A stretch of 64,000 nucleotides of DNA from Halicephalobus mephisto (lineage: Eukaryota > Nematoda > Chromadorea > Rhabditida > Panagrolaimidae): the NCBI GenBank assembly GCA_009193035.1, contig SWDT01000021.1, positions 62,001 to 126,000 on the forward strand. Reading direction: 5' to 3'. A program made the translations under genes and the position numbers. Below are positions 1 through 10,560 of this stretch, in pieces. A model generated the notes under the pieces. It did no database searches. It had not been told where the DNA came from and saw nothing but the letters and a program-made list of their open reading frames with translations. Position 1 is the first letter of the stretch. Each line of letters begins with the position of its first letter.

Positions 1-346
1 CTAATCGTATTAAAAAAATAAAAAAAGTGAAATTTTTTCAAGGCGAATTTTTACAACTTTTTTAAATTTTAGATTATTTTAAAAATTTTAATATTATTAA
101 AGATTCCAGAACCTGTCGATCGATTTTTAAAAATCTTAGAAATAGAATTTTAAAAAACTTTAAATTTTTTTTAAATTTATAAAAAATTTTGAAAATTATT
201 CAATTTTTTCAAGTTTTTTTAAATTCGAAAATGTCCGAGAAACTTTCAACAAGATTCTAACATTCCTAAAATTTTATAGAAGTCTGAAAAAATTAAAAAA
301 TAACCAGATTTTAAAATTTTAATATAAATTAAAAAATAAAACTCAC

Positions 347-645
347 ATCGCCAGAGGGCTTTGTTTTGCTGCCGAAGCAGATGTGAACTCATAGGTCCTT
401 CCACTGCCGTCGAGAATCTTCTCGCCTGGGGTGAACAGGAGGGTCATGGGGTTGGGGGTTTCCTGGACTTGGATAAATATACTTTGGCATCTTTGATAGA
501 CGGGCAATCCTCGATGAAGAAAGTTTTTATTGAAATTTCCAGAAATGTCATTCCTTTGGTGAGTAAGGGAAGAATAAAATCTGTTTCTGGAAGTAGTTAA
601 AAAACACAGTAATCTGGGAGACGGACGAAATAATTTATGAAACAT
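347..645 (-). CDS. NFU1: NFU1-type mitochondrial iron-sulfur scaffold, exon 1 (gene runs off left edge)
   Basis: This exon encodes the N-terminal 99 codons plus two bases of a mitochondrial NFU1-like Fe-S cluster scaffold, which passes clusters to client enzymes such as lipoate synthase. The first ~30 residues are basic and aromatic (Arg/Ser/Phe, ending FYSS), as expected of a mitochondrial presequence. From about residue 57 comes the NFU N-domain signature FIQVQETPNPMTLLFTPG, and near the exon end SPLA, which in family members precedes the LF-I-GV-SVF segment. The C-terminal CxxC NifU domain is outside the window. The start ATG (645-643) lies three bases after a TTTCAG acceptor (654-649), a likely spliced-leader site. 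The donor GTGAGT is at 346-341, so bases 1-346 are AT-rich intron 1. Identity is seen in sequence; function is family knowledge. Confidence 0.85.
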
Positions 646-654
646 TTCCTGAAA

Positions 655-1586
655 TGAAAAAGTTTAAAAAACAAATTCAAAATCACCTAAAAGTAAAGTA
701 GAACAACATTTGAAAATTAAAAAAATAAAACAAAATATTTTTTTTTAATTTAAAAAAAATAAAACAAGATATTTTTTTTTAATTTTAAAAAATAAATTAT
801 TTTCATATATTTTTGAAAATAATTTATGAAAAATTTTCCTAAAAAATCAAAAAAAAAGTTGGAAATCACATGGACACGAAATAAAATAACATTCGCGAGT
901 CGAAAAAAAGTAAAAAAATTTTTAAAGTTAATATAGCAATTCCAAAGATGTATCAAAAAATTTATGAAATATTTTTCTGAAATAAAAAATCAAAAAACAA
1001 GTTCGAAATTTCATAAACACATCAGAGAACACCGTTCACGAATCAAAAGATGTAATAAAACAAAATGTTACATTTTCTAAAAAGTTTTAAGGAACAAGTT
1101 TCAAAAATTCATGAAGTAATTTACGAAACATTTTTTTAAATAAAAAATTTTTAAAAAATTTCGAAATTTTTACAAAAACTTATTTACAGATCAACAAATA
1201 AGGTATAATAGTTGTTAGGAAATGTGGTAATTGTGAAAATATGCAAAATAGAAAATTTTTTTATATATAATCGAATTTTTTTGAAATAAAAAAAATCAAA
1301 AAAAATTTCGAAATTTTCACAAAAACTTATTTACAAATGAACAAATAAGGTAAAACAGTTGTTAGGAAATGTGGTAATTTTGAAAATATGCAAAATAGAA
1401 AGAAAGAAAAATTTTTCGATATATATAATCGAAAAAAACACGGAAACGTCATGGCCGTGGCAGAGACCACCGTTCATGAGTCACCGATTAAACTAAAACA
1501 AGGTGTTCCCGAGAAGGAAAACCTCCAACGTAGAGTTTTTGGATATTTTTATTGCCTAAAAAAAGCCCTTGTTTCTGACATTTTAG
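655..1586. repeat. Divergent intergenic region with degenerate direct repeats
   Basis: The space between the divergent NFU1-like and GH63 genes holds degenerate copies of a unit containing a CACCGTTCAYGAATCA-like core (around 1030 and 1468). A clear tandem duplication with ~147 bp period starts near 1172 and 1319 and shares ACAAAAACTTATTTACA followed by GTTGTTAGGAAATGTGG. The open frame at 1388-1633 crosses this repeat, runs into the next gene's leader and shows no family signature, so it is not called. The region presumably contains both promoters, but no TATA box stands out. Confidence 0.6.
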
Positions 1587-1607
1587 TTTATTTTATTCAT
1601 CTAAATT

Positions 1608-4600
1608 ATGAGACAACGGAGTATCCAGGGTAAGAATCCTAAAAAACCACCGGGTATTCTGAAAAATAACCGGCTGAACGAAGCGGATAATCGAAACTAT
1701 ATCTACCTTGTTTTTCCTCTTTTTCTGCTGTCGATTTTTGGTCTTCTGGTGGTATATCGTCCGTGGCTGTATCCTACTGTTCCTGTGATGTCCAATCTTC
1801 CTAATGCTAGTTTCGAAACCAGCTACGATAAAGTAATTTTTTTTTGGTTTTTCATATATGAAATTTCTTCTTTTCAGTATTCTTGGGGTTCTTACAGACC
1901 TCAACTTTACTTTGGATTACAAGCTAGGTTCCCGAAGTCACCCATGTTCGGGCTCATTTGGTACAAACTGCCGGGAGAGGCCTTCAGGAGCTTCCGACAC
2001 TGGTGCGACCAAGGCGAGGGAATCAGGTACATCTGGACCGAGGGCGACGGACAGTCCTTCGGACATCAGGAACTCGTTGACGAAGAACTCTCCTTCACTA
2101 CCGATTGGATGTCCAGTGGGCGGTCATTCGCGGCCACTTTGAAGGCAAATCCGAAGAAAATTCCCAATTTCGAAAGACACTACGCTTTCATGTTTTACTT
2201 CTATCATCCGGATTCTGGAATGGTCCCGATTTACAATGGAGACACATTGAAGTCTATCAGAGGATTCGGGGAAGGATATGGAAACTTTAGGATTGAGTTT
2301 TCTCAGGAGGGAAAAGGGACCATGACCGAGACGTCTTTCTCCGGCCAGCTCGATCCGGCTTACTTTGGGGAAATTTTCAAACAAATCTTATTCAAAAACA
2401 ACGGATTACAGTTATCCAAGAACGAGGACTTACGAGACAACGAAGGACGAAGCTTGTGGTACATCCATTACTTGCTACCAAGTTCCGGGACCTTGAGGTT
2501 CAAGTTCATTGCCGAAGGGGACGAGATGGACACCAACGTGGATTTTTCCCTGCAGAACAAAAGAGAAGAATTTCGTAATACTTTTATGAATGTCTTCGAT
2601 GTTAATGACGACGTGAGTCAATTTCCGAATTTTTCCGGATTTAAATTAAGAAAATAGTTAATTTTAGGATTCACAATCGGTCTTTATTCCAACTGCCAAA
2701 GCTGCGTTGTCGAATCTCCTTGGAGGAATCGGGTACTGGCATGGAAATTCCCTTGTTCGTGTGGGGAATGAACTCAAGCCTTACGGTCCTCTGACGCTAC
2801 TCTCGGCTGTTCCTTCAAGACCGTTTTTCCCTCGTGGATTTCTCTGGGACGAAGGATTCCATAATTTACTCATCAAGAACTTTAATCCTTTGTTGACGTT
2901 GGATATTATTGGATCTTGGTTAGACACAATGGATTCTAATGGTTGGATTCCTCGAGAAATGATTCTGACTTCAGAAGCAGCGAAAAAAGTCCCGACGGAA
3001 TTCATAGTTCAATCAACGGATGTAGCTAATCCTCCTGCGATTTTCTATCTTGTGGATAGTTTGTTGAGATCTAGAACTTTCATGTCAGAACATTCCAGAC
3101 GACTGTACAGGTTTTATCCTAGATTGAAGCAGTGGTATATCTGGTTGAGGGATTCTCAAGCCGGTCCTCAAAAAGGAACTTTTCGATGGAGAGGAAGAAA
3201 TCAAACGACCGAATTCGAGCTTAACCCGAAGACCCTAGCGAGTGGATTAGACGATTATCCGAGGGCTTCTCATCCGACTGACGATGTAAGTTTGAATTTC
3301 GTTGATTAATCTAACGTTTTTTGGACATATTTGTCAAGCGTAAAATTGTTGATAGTTATTTAATTTACAATTTTAATCATTTCCGAAGTTATTAGTGTTC
3401 GGACCGGGGAATCCAAGAACATGAGGATTAACATACTTCCGGAAAATTGTTGTTCTGAATATCTATCAACCCGTAGTAAGATGTAAAAAAGGATTTCTGA
3501 AATCCCAGCCGAATCTGAAGCACTTCCCTATCGATGCTTATATTCCCCATGACTTTACCCTAAGTACCCTCTATGTATGTTAAATACTCTGTGTACCCTA
3601 GATACTCTGTGTACCCTAGATACTCTGTGTACCTTAGGTACTCTCTATGTACCCTAAGTACTCTCTATGTATGCTAGGTACTCTGTGTACCCTAGGCACT
3701 CTATATACCGTAGGTACTCTCTATATACCCTAAGTACTCTCTATGTACGCTAAATACTCTGTGTACCCTAATGACTCTATATACCCTAAGTACTCTATGT
3801 ACCCTAATGACTCTCTATGTACCCTAGGTACTCTTTATGAAACACTATTTTTTGATTGAGTGTATTTTTCCTTTTGCAAACTAACAATTAATTTTAATTT
3901 TTAAATTAAGCACTAGGTACAGTAGTGTTCAGTTTTTTATGAATCTTCGGAATTTTTACTTTTTGGTTTTTTATAATATGATCAAAATTTCATAAATTAT
4001 TTTTGAAATTTATTTTTTAAAATTAGTATGATATTGGATTTTTTACAGATCTTTGAGATTTTTGGTTTTTCGTATTCTTTAAGAATGAGTTGACAAACAT
4101 GGCTAATTAGGGATTTTTTCTGGACAATTTTCCATAAAATTTTTGGTTTTTTGAAATACGATGAAAAATATTAAATTGGAAAATTTTCCATATTTTTGGT
4201 TTTTTGAAATAAGATGAAAAATATTAAATTGGAAAATTTTCCATATTTTTGGTTTTTTGAAATACAATGAAAAATATTAAATTGGAAAATTTAGGAATAT
4301 CATCTTGATTTACTGTGTTGGATGGCTTTATCGAGTAAAGTTGTAAGACATCTTGCTGAACTGACAAGTGATCATTCGTTTATGCCGGAAATTGAAGCTG
4401 ATATGACTTTATTTAATGATTTCGATAATTTGAACAAAAAACATTGGTCTGAAGAAAAAAAATCGTATTTTGATTACGGTTACCATAGTACTTCTATCGT
4501 GTTCAAAAAAGTTGTAAAAGATGGAATTGTACAATTTGACAGAAAAAGAACAGTTAAAACATCTCCGAAAAAAAGTTTTGTTGAAGATGTATTTGGTTAC

Positions 4601-5258
4601 GGTAATATATTTCCATTTTTAATGAGAATTTTGCCAGAAGATTCTAATCAGTTACAGTATACTTTGGAGAAAATAAAAAATGTAAGTTTTATAAAAAGTT
4701 AATTTTTATTTAAAAAATTAATTTTTACTAAAAAATTGATTTTTATTAAAAGATTAATTTATATTTAAAAATTGATTTTTATTAAAAAATTGATTTTTAC
4801 TAAAAAATTAATATTTAATAAAAAATTGATTTTTATTAAAAGAATTGATTTTTACTAAAAGATTAATTTTTACTAAAAAATTGATTTTTATTTTTAAAAT
4901 TTAGGAATTATGGACACCGTATGGATTACGGTCGTTATCTAATAAATCTGCCTATTATTTGAAGAAAAATACTCCGGATGATCCACCGTATTGGAGAGGA
5001 CAAATTTGGATCAATTTGAACTATTTGGCACTAAATGCCCTAAAGCATTATTCGAATTCTGGACCTTACAGTAAAATTGCGGATGATATGTACAAAAAAC
5101 TAAGATTGAATTTGATTAATAATATTCATTCCAATTTTGTTGAAACTGGTTACTTTTGGGAACATTACAACGATGGAACAGGAAAAGGCGGAGGTTCGCA
5201 TCCGTTCACTGGATGGACTAGTTTGTTCGTGAATATTTTTTCTGAAAAATTTGACTAG
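1608..5258 (+). CDS. MOGS: Mannosyl-oligosaccharide glucosidase (processing alpha-glucosidase I, GH63)
   Basis: ER enzyme that removes the outermost alpha-1,2-glucose from the Glc3Man9GlcNAc2 N-glycan precursor. Exons 1608-1832, 1878-2612, 2668-3285, 4295-4681 and 4905-5258 join in phase 0 to give 772 residues, close to animal GH63 length. A type II signal anchor is at ~31-50 after a short basic tail. The luminal N-domain starts YSWGSYRPQLYFGLQ at the exon 1/2 junction. GH63 catalytic-domain motifs follow: FPRGFLWDEGFHNLL (~374-388), NGWIPREMI, ASGLDDYPRASHPTDD (511-526) continuing across intron 3 into EYHLDLLCWM, PPYWRGQIWIN, and YFWEHYNDGTGKGGGSHPF with Glu741. The Asp in LDDYPR and this Glu are the expected catalytic pair by family analogy. 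A TTTTAG acceptor ends at 1586, 21 bases before ATG. Intron 1 (45 bp) is a multiple of three and open; the join DK/YSWG restores family similarity. Introns 3 and 4 are repeat-filled. No lesion is seen. Confidence 0.93.
3552..3838 (+). repeat. Intronic ~18-20 bp minisatellite
   Basis: About 15 imperfect copies of TACCCTAAGTACTCTCTATG inside intron 3 of the glucosidase gene. Variation is mainly CTCTGTG/CTCTCTATG and AAG/AGG/AGA. It is GC-richer than the surrounding intron and not a telomere repeat (nematode TTAGGC is absent). Confidence 0.9.
4145..4294 (+). repeat. 53-bp tandem triplication ending at a splice acceptor
   Basis: Three near-identical 53-bp units starting GGTTTTTTGAAATACGATG at 4145, 4198 and 4251. 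The third is truncated so that its AAATTTAG end is the 3' splice site of glucosidase exon 4. The duplication therefore sits directly beside a functional acceptor. Confidence 0.8.
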
Positions 5259-5421
5259 ATAAAAGATGATCGAAAATGGCTCTAGTCAGATAAAAACCTC
5301 AAGGAGATACAGTACAGTTCGTAATTTGGGTTATTTTTGTAATTTATTTTATTACAGTAATTGAAAAGTATTGTGTGTACTGTAGTTTTCAGAATAGGAC
5401 CTATAAGTTATGTGTGATATT

Positions 5422-5427
5422 AATAAA
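5422..5427 (+). terminator. Polyadenylation signal of the GH63 gene
   Basis: AATAAA lies 164 bases after the stop codon, the first canonical signal downstream of the gene. Confidence 0.6.
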
Positions 5428-5456
5428 GTTTGGATTTAGAAATCACCTGTGAAAAA

Positions 5457-5805
5457 TTACGGTAATTTTGAAGTTAAAAATCATACTGTAGAATTTTAAA
5501 CTTTAATTTTAGAATTATTTTTCTAAAATTATTTTATATTTTAAAAATTTTAATTTTTAATATATGCTTTCTGTGGAAAATTACAGTAATTTTGAAATTA
5601 TAAACCATACTGTAGAATTTTAAACTTTAATTTTAGAATTATTTTTCTAAAATTATTTTATATTTTAAAAATTTTTATTTTTAATATATGATTTCTGTGG
5701 AAAATTACGGTAATTTTGAAATTATAAACCATACTGTAGAATTTTAAACTTTAATTTTAGAATTATTTTTTAAAATTAAAATTACTTTAAAAATCTTTGA
5801 TTTCT
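5457..5805 (+). repeat. 124-bp tandem triplication
   Basis: Three copies at 5457, 5581 and 5705, each beginning TTACGGTAATTTTGAAATTA and containing ACCATACTGTAGAATTTT. The array begins just after the GH63 polyadenylation signal. Low divergence suggests recent amplification. Confidence 0.85.
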
Positions 5806-6022
5806 TTTTTTATTGAAAAAATTATATAGTATGAGCTTCAATCGAGAAAAATGCTTCTTTAAAAATCAATGAACATTTGATAAGGGATGTAACTCGATCT
5901 CGTTTATGACCGTTTTCATCAAGAAATATCGCGGAAAGGTTCTCGGGACGAAAATTCCTGAGGTGCAGAGACCCAACTTGCGTACCAATTAGCAGCAGGT
6001 GTGAAGTCGTTTCGAAATCGGT

Positions 6023-6245
6023 GTTTCGTATTATGAAAGTTGAAAATCAAAGTTAGAGATCGAAATTTTGATTTCTCGTGTTAAGATGCAACTTATGAGT
6101 CGTGTTTGGATTAAAAAAATCTAGTTTAATTTCAGCTATTAATTTAAATGAAACAGATTTCCGAAATAGAAAAATTCATAGATGTTTCTTAACACGAAAA
6201 ATTAGAATTTCAACCTCGAACTGTAAGTTACAATTTTGATAATAC
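6023..6245 (+). mobile_element. Fold-back (MITE-like) element, copy 1
   Basis: A ~220 bp imperfect palindrome. The left end GTATTATGAAAGTTGAAAAT runs into TCGTGTTAAGA; the right end is its approximate reverse complement, TCTTAACACGA to TGATAATAC, giving ~60 bp inverted arms. Its reverse complement matches the copy at 25.85-26.07 kb at roughly 90% by eye over the whole length, including the ~100 bp central loop. Confidence 0.7.
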
Positions 6246-6257
6246 ACAACACAGCGT

Positions 6258-6490
6258 TTTGTGTTATGAAAGTTGAAAATCAAAGTTCAAGGTCGAAATT
6301 TTGATTTTTCGTGTTAAGAAACATTTATGAATCATGTTTGGATTCAGAATATCCTAATATCGAGTTCTGTCAATTTACACAATACATAACAAGTTTTTTA
6401 AATACAAAATTTACAAAAATTATCATAACTTAAAAATGTCAAAATCCGACCTCGAACCCTAAGTTCCAACTTTGATAATACGCAACACAC
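6258..6490 (+). mobile_element. Fold-back element, copy 2 (tandem, diverged)
   Basis: Adjoins copy 1. Arms are GTTATGAAAGTTGAAAATCA at the left and CAACTTTGATAATACGC at the right; the central loop is diverged and contains ATACATAACAAG. Same family as copies near 19.8, 20.4, 24.3 and 25.9 kb. Confidence 0.6.
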
Positions 6491-6699
6491 AGAAAACGAA
6501 GCTGAATTGTCCAAAATTTTTGTTAATTAATTTTGTAGCGTTTGATTATTCGAATAAACCGAGTTATCATCCGTGCAGGACCAATCAATTAAGGAAACGC
6601 GTCATATTCCCTTAAAAATGGACGATAACGTGATTATGATCAGAGATGTCGATTTTCAGCTTCCAAATCGAACTTCGAAAAATAAGGATTTAAATTCAA

Positions 6700-7066
6700 A
6701 CCGAACCATATAAATTCGGAAATATAATTAGTTCGAATCCGAAAATCGAGGAGTATCGAATTCTGAATTTGATGGAGTCGAATTTTAAAATTGATGAAGT
6801 CAGATTCTGAATTTGATGAAGTCGAATTTTAAAACCGAATTAGTTCGAATCCGAAAATTGATGGAGTTCGAATTCTAAATTTGATGGAGTTCGAATTCTG
6901 AATTTGATGGAGTCGAATCCGGAAATTAATGGAGTTCGAATTCTGAATTTGATGGAGTCAGATTCTAAATTTGATGAAGTTCGAATTCTAAATTTGATGA
7001 AGTTCGAATTCTGAATTTGATGGAGTCAGATTCTAAAACCAAATTAGTTTAAATTCGAAAATCAAA
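6700..7066 (+). repeat. ~25-bp minisatellite
   Basis: About a dozen variants of TCGAATTCTGAATTTGATGG followed by AGT. The open reading this creates is repeat-derived and no gene is called. Confidence 0.8.
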
Positions 7067-7314
7067 AATTTCGAAAAATCGACAGCTTTGGTTATGATCG
7101 TTTCAGAATATAAAACAACCTGTTCTTTTCGAAGTAACAATTGTTGCTAATTTTGTGTTTTTCCGAGATAAAAACAAAAAAATGACTTTCCCTGTGGCAA
7201 TAGTCCAATATGTAATCTTGACATAAATAATCCTGTCAGTGGCTTAAGTATTGTCTTAAAAGATTAACATTGATGAATGGTTTTTAGTGGTCAGTATTGT
7301 TGCCCAATCGTGAT

Positions 7315-7640
7315 AGAATAATTATTTTTATACTTTTTTTAAAAATGATTATTTTTATACTGTTTTAAAAATTATTATTTTTACTTTTTTAAAAATTATT
7401 TTTATACTTTTTTTAAAAATTATTTTTATAATTTTTTTAAAAATTATTTTTTATATTTTTTTAAAATTATTTTTATAATTTTTTTAAAAATTATTTTTAT
7501 ACTTTTTTTAAAAATGATTATTTTTTATATTTTTTTTTAAAATTATTTTTATATTTTTTTAAAAATTATTTTTATACTTTTTTTAAAAATGATTATTTTT
7601 TATGCTTTTTTAAAATTATTTCTTTTATAATTTTGTGAAA
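7315..7640. repeat. AT-only short tandem repeat
   Basis: Repeated TTATTTTTATACTTTTTTTA and AAAAA blocks of about 25-30 bp. No coding or RNA feature is visible. Confidence 0.75.
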
Positions 7641-7949
7641 TTATTTGTAAATTATTTTTAACAGAATTTTATGAATTTTGGGAATTTTTACAAAAGCTTC
7701 TGAAAATCCAAAATTTTTAAGAATTTTACAGAAGCTTCTGGAACCTTCTAGAATCCAATAAATCTTGAATTTTTTAAAAACTTCAAATTTTTGAAATCTT
7801 CCAGAATTTAAAAATTAAAAACTTTCAAAATTAAAATTTTTCAAAATTAGTATTTAAAGTTTTCTTATTTTTGAAAAAATTCTACAAACTTTCTTTAAGA
7901 TGAATTTTTAAAAATATTAATTTTAAATTTTTTTGAAGCATGATTTTTG

Positions 7950-8107
7950 AAGTTTTGTAAAAAATCCGGATGGCGGCGCCAGTTGCGAAATGAACGGAAA
8001 TCGTTAGACAAAGTGTCCAATTTCCCGCCGGTGGTCCTTTGTTCGAAAATCCCAAGTAGCCTGGTCCTAGTTGTCACGGAAATCCATGAAATTCCGTTTT
8101 CATCCAA
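7950..8107. other. Isolated GC-richer island, open on both strands
   Basis: About 150 bases of near-balanced composition in otherwise AT-only DNA. The minus strand is open from ATG 8107-8105 (MDENGISWISVTTRTRLLGI...) and the plus strand is open from before the island to a TAA at its right edge (including RRQLRNERKSLDKVSNFPPV). Neither frame matches a family I recognise and no convincing splice partner lies nearby. It could be a decayed exon, an unknown repeat, or a regulatory element. Confidence 0.35.
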
Positions 8108-8540
8108 TTAATTTTTATTAAAAATATAAAATTTATTTTTATTAAAAATATAAAATTTATTTTTTATTAAAAATATATAATTTATTTTTTATTAAAAATA
8201 TAAAATTGTTTTTTTATTAAAAATATAAAATTGTTTTTTTATTAAAAATATAAAAATTATTTTTTATTAAAAATATAAAATTTATTTTTTATTAAAAATA
8301 CAGATATTATTTTTATTAAAAATATAAAATAATTTTCGATTAAAAATACAAAATTATTTTTTATAAAAAAATATAAAATTTATTTTTATTAAAAATATGA
8401 AAATTATTTTTTATTTAAATCCAGATATTATTTTTGATTAAAAATATGAAAATTATTTTTTATTTTAAATACAAAAATTGTTTTTCATTAAAAATACAAA
8501 AATTGTTTTTTTTAATAATATTATAAAATTAAAAATTAAT
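8108..8540. repeat. ~27-bp AT-rich tandem array
   Basis: Some 15 copies of TTTTTATTAAAAATATAAAA with small length differences. No gene. Confidence 0.8.
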
Positions 8541-8877
8541 GTGAAGTTTTTTCGAATTTAGAAAATTAAAAAATATATATGAAATTTTTGAAGTTTCTGT
8601 GAGATTTTAGAAATTTCCAAAAACTTTAAAAATTTCTATAAGATCTTCGAACTTTTCAGAATCTGATTTTAGATTCCACAAAATTCTGATTTCACACATT
8701 TCTTGAAAAAAAACAATTTTTGTGACGAAATAGATTCGGAACGAATATTTTTAACTTGTTAAATTTTTTAAAAATCTTTGAACTTTTTTTAAATATTAAA
8801 TTTTTGAATTATTTAGAGAATTCTACAGTATCGTGTTCGAGAAAGGAATTCCTGTTTGAAATCCCTCTATTTCGAGA

Positions 8878-9213
8878 TACCGTATTTGCTCTAATTGTGG
8901 TACATCTCTATTTGTGGTACATATCTAATTGTGGTACATCTTTAATTGTGGTACATCTTTAATTGTGGTACATCTCTATTTGTGGTACATCTCTATTTGT
9001 GGTACATCTTTAATTGTGGTACATCTCTATTTGTGGTACATCTTTAATTGTGGTACATCTTTAATTGTGGTACATCTCTAATTGTGGCACATTCTGAAGG
9101 TTTGGATGAAAGGAAACTGATATGTGCAACAATAAAGTTAGATAACATACAAGTTCCTGATAGATTGATCGAAAAATAGTGGCACATGTGCCACAAATAG
9201 AGCAAATACGGTA
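8878..9213 (+). mobile_element. MITE with an internal 17-bp minisatellite
   Basis: The left end TACCGTATTTGCTCTAATTG (8878) and the right end ATAGAGCAAATACGGTA (to 9213) are inverted repeats with TA at the borders, as in Tc1/mariner-type MITEs. The left ~60% of the interior is about 12 copies of TTGTGGTACATCTCTAT; the inverted form GTGCCAC appears near the right end. The array looks like an internal amplification of the arm's GTGGTACAT segment. Confidence 0.7.
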
Positions 9214-9424
9214 TATTAGACAGATTTCGATAATCCTTCTTTTGTTCGAAGCGGCTAATCTTATCTTTTTTGTTCGCAACCATAAGATTATATAAAATAT
9301 GAATGGTTTTCTGAATATTGAAGAAAGAATTTTTTTTTCTTTTTGAAATATATCAAAGAACCTTCAGAATACAATATTAAAATTTAAAATTTTTTTTAAT
9401 ATAAAGAAACTTTTTTAAAATGAC

Positions 9425-10560
9425 GTTTGGAATAGAATGCCAAAGGTCGGTTGTTTTTGTGACATGTAGCAAATAATTTTAAAAAATGAATGATGTTTGG
9501 AACAGAACCCTGATATCTGAAAATTGTCTTTTCACATCTAGAGAACACTTTTCTTTTATAAAAAATGAATGAAATAATCCTTAAAACAGAACGTCAATAC
9601 TTGAAAATTACTTTTTTCTTTTATAACAAATGAATGAAGTCACGTTTGGAACAGAACGCCAAAATCTGAAAATTGTTTCTTCACACACGGGGAACACTTT
9701 TCTTTTAAAAAATAAATAAGTCACGTTTAGAACAGAACGCCAAAATCTAAAAATTGTTTTTTTACGCACGGGGAACACTTTTCTTTTAAAAAATAAATAA
9801 GTCATGTTTAGAACAGAACGCCAAAATCTGAAAATTGGTTTTTCACATACGGGGAACACTTTTCTTTTTTAAAAACTATCTTTAGAACATAATGCCAATG
9901 TTTTAGCAATAACTTTGCAATATGAAGGAACACTTCTCTTTTTTTAATGATCCCTATCGGCCTTTGGAACAGAACACCAACGTTTTAGCAATGATTTTGC
10001 AATATGATGGGATGCTTTTCTTTTTTTACAAATCACTCAGATAATTTTTGCAATAGGACGCCAACGTTTCAACAATGATGTTGCAACATGATGGATTACT
10101 TTTCTTTTTTAAAATCACTTCCATTGACTTTTAGGACAGAACGCCAAAGTTTCATTTTTATTATTATTATTACGTTGGGGAACACTTTTCATTTTTTAAA
10201 ATCTCTTAATTTTTGGAACAGAACGCCAAAGTTTCATTTTTATTATTACAATATTGGGGAACACTTTTCATTTTTTAAAATCATTTTAGTTAATTTTTGG
10301 AACAGAACGCCAAAGTTTCATTTTTATTATTATTACGTTGGAGAACACTTTTCATTTTTTAAAATCATTTTAGTTAACCCTTGGAACAGAACGCCAAAGC
10401 TTGGTTTTTTTTTATTATATGAGGAAATACTTCTTTTTCGTAAATCATCCCATTGACCCTTGGAACAGAACACCAAAGTTTAATTATTTTTTATTTTGTG
10501 GGGGAACACTTCCTCCTTCACAAATTGCTCAAATGACCTTTAGAACAAAACACTAAAATT
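9425..10560 (+). repeat. ~82-bp tandem array (about 15 units)
   Basis: Units share GGAACAGAACGCCAAAGTTT and GGGGAACACTTTTC with a T-rich spacer; spacing is 81-83 bp in the better conserved half (10.13-10.47 kb). The left half is more diverged. Open frames here on both strands are repeat artefacts. Confidence 0.85.

Larger units (their letters stand above)
5930..6640 (+). mobile_element. LTR-like retroelement remnant, split by fold-back elements
   Basis: Two pieces (about 5930-6022 and 6525-6640) align in order with the remnant at 56.57-56.85 kb. The first shares the block around TGCAGAGACCCAACTTGCG; the second shares TGTTAATTA, AATAAA and CAATTAAGG followed by TCCCTTA. The ~500 bp between them are two copies of a fold-back repeat. 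Element type is inferred from the partner's terminal TGTTGTT/AACAACA and internal AATAAA; no protease, RT or integrase motif is visible. Confidence 0.4.

Noticed and set aside
1388..1633. 81-codon plus-strand frame before the GH63 gene
   Set aside because: Overlaps degenerate repeats and the trans-splice acceptor and start of the GH63 gene; no recognisable motif.
3552..3838. Possible interstitial telomere repeat
   Set aside because: The unit is TACCCTAAGTACTCTNTG, not the nematode TTAGGC repeat.
8890..9095. CRISPR-like regular repeats
   Set aside because: Direct 17-bp units without unique spacers, inside a eukaryotic MITE.
9608..9859. 83-codon minus-strand frame with repeated FRFWRSVLN
   Set aside because: Same tandem array read on the other strand.
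10088..10456. 122-codon plus-strand frame with repeated FHFYYYN segments
   Set aside because: Created by the 82-bp tandem array; no splice or start context and the neighbouring units break the frame.
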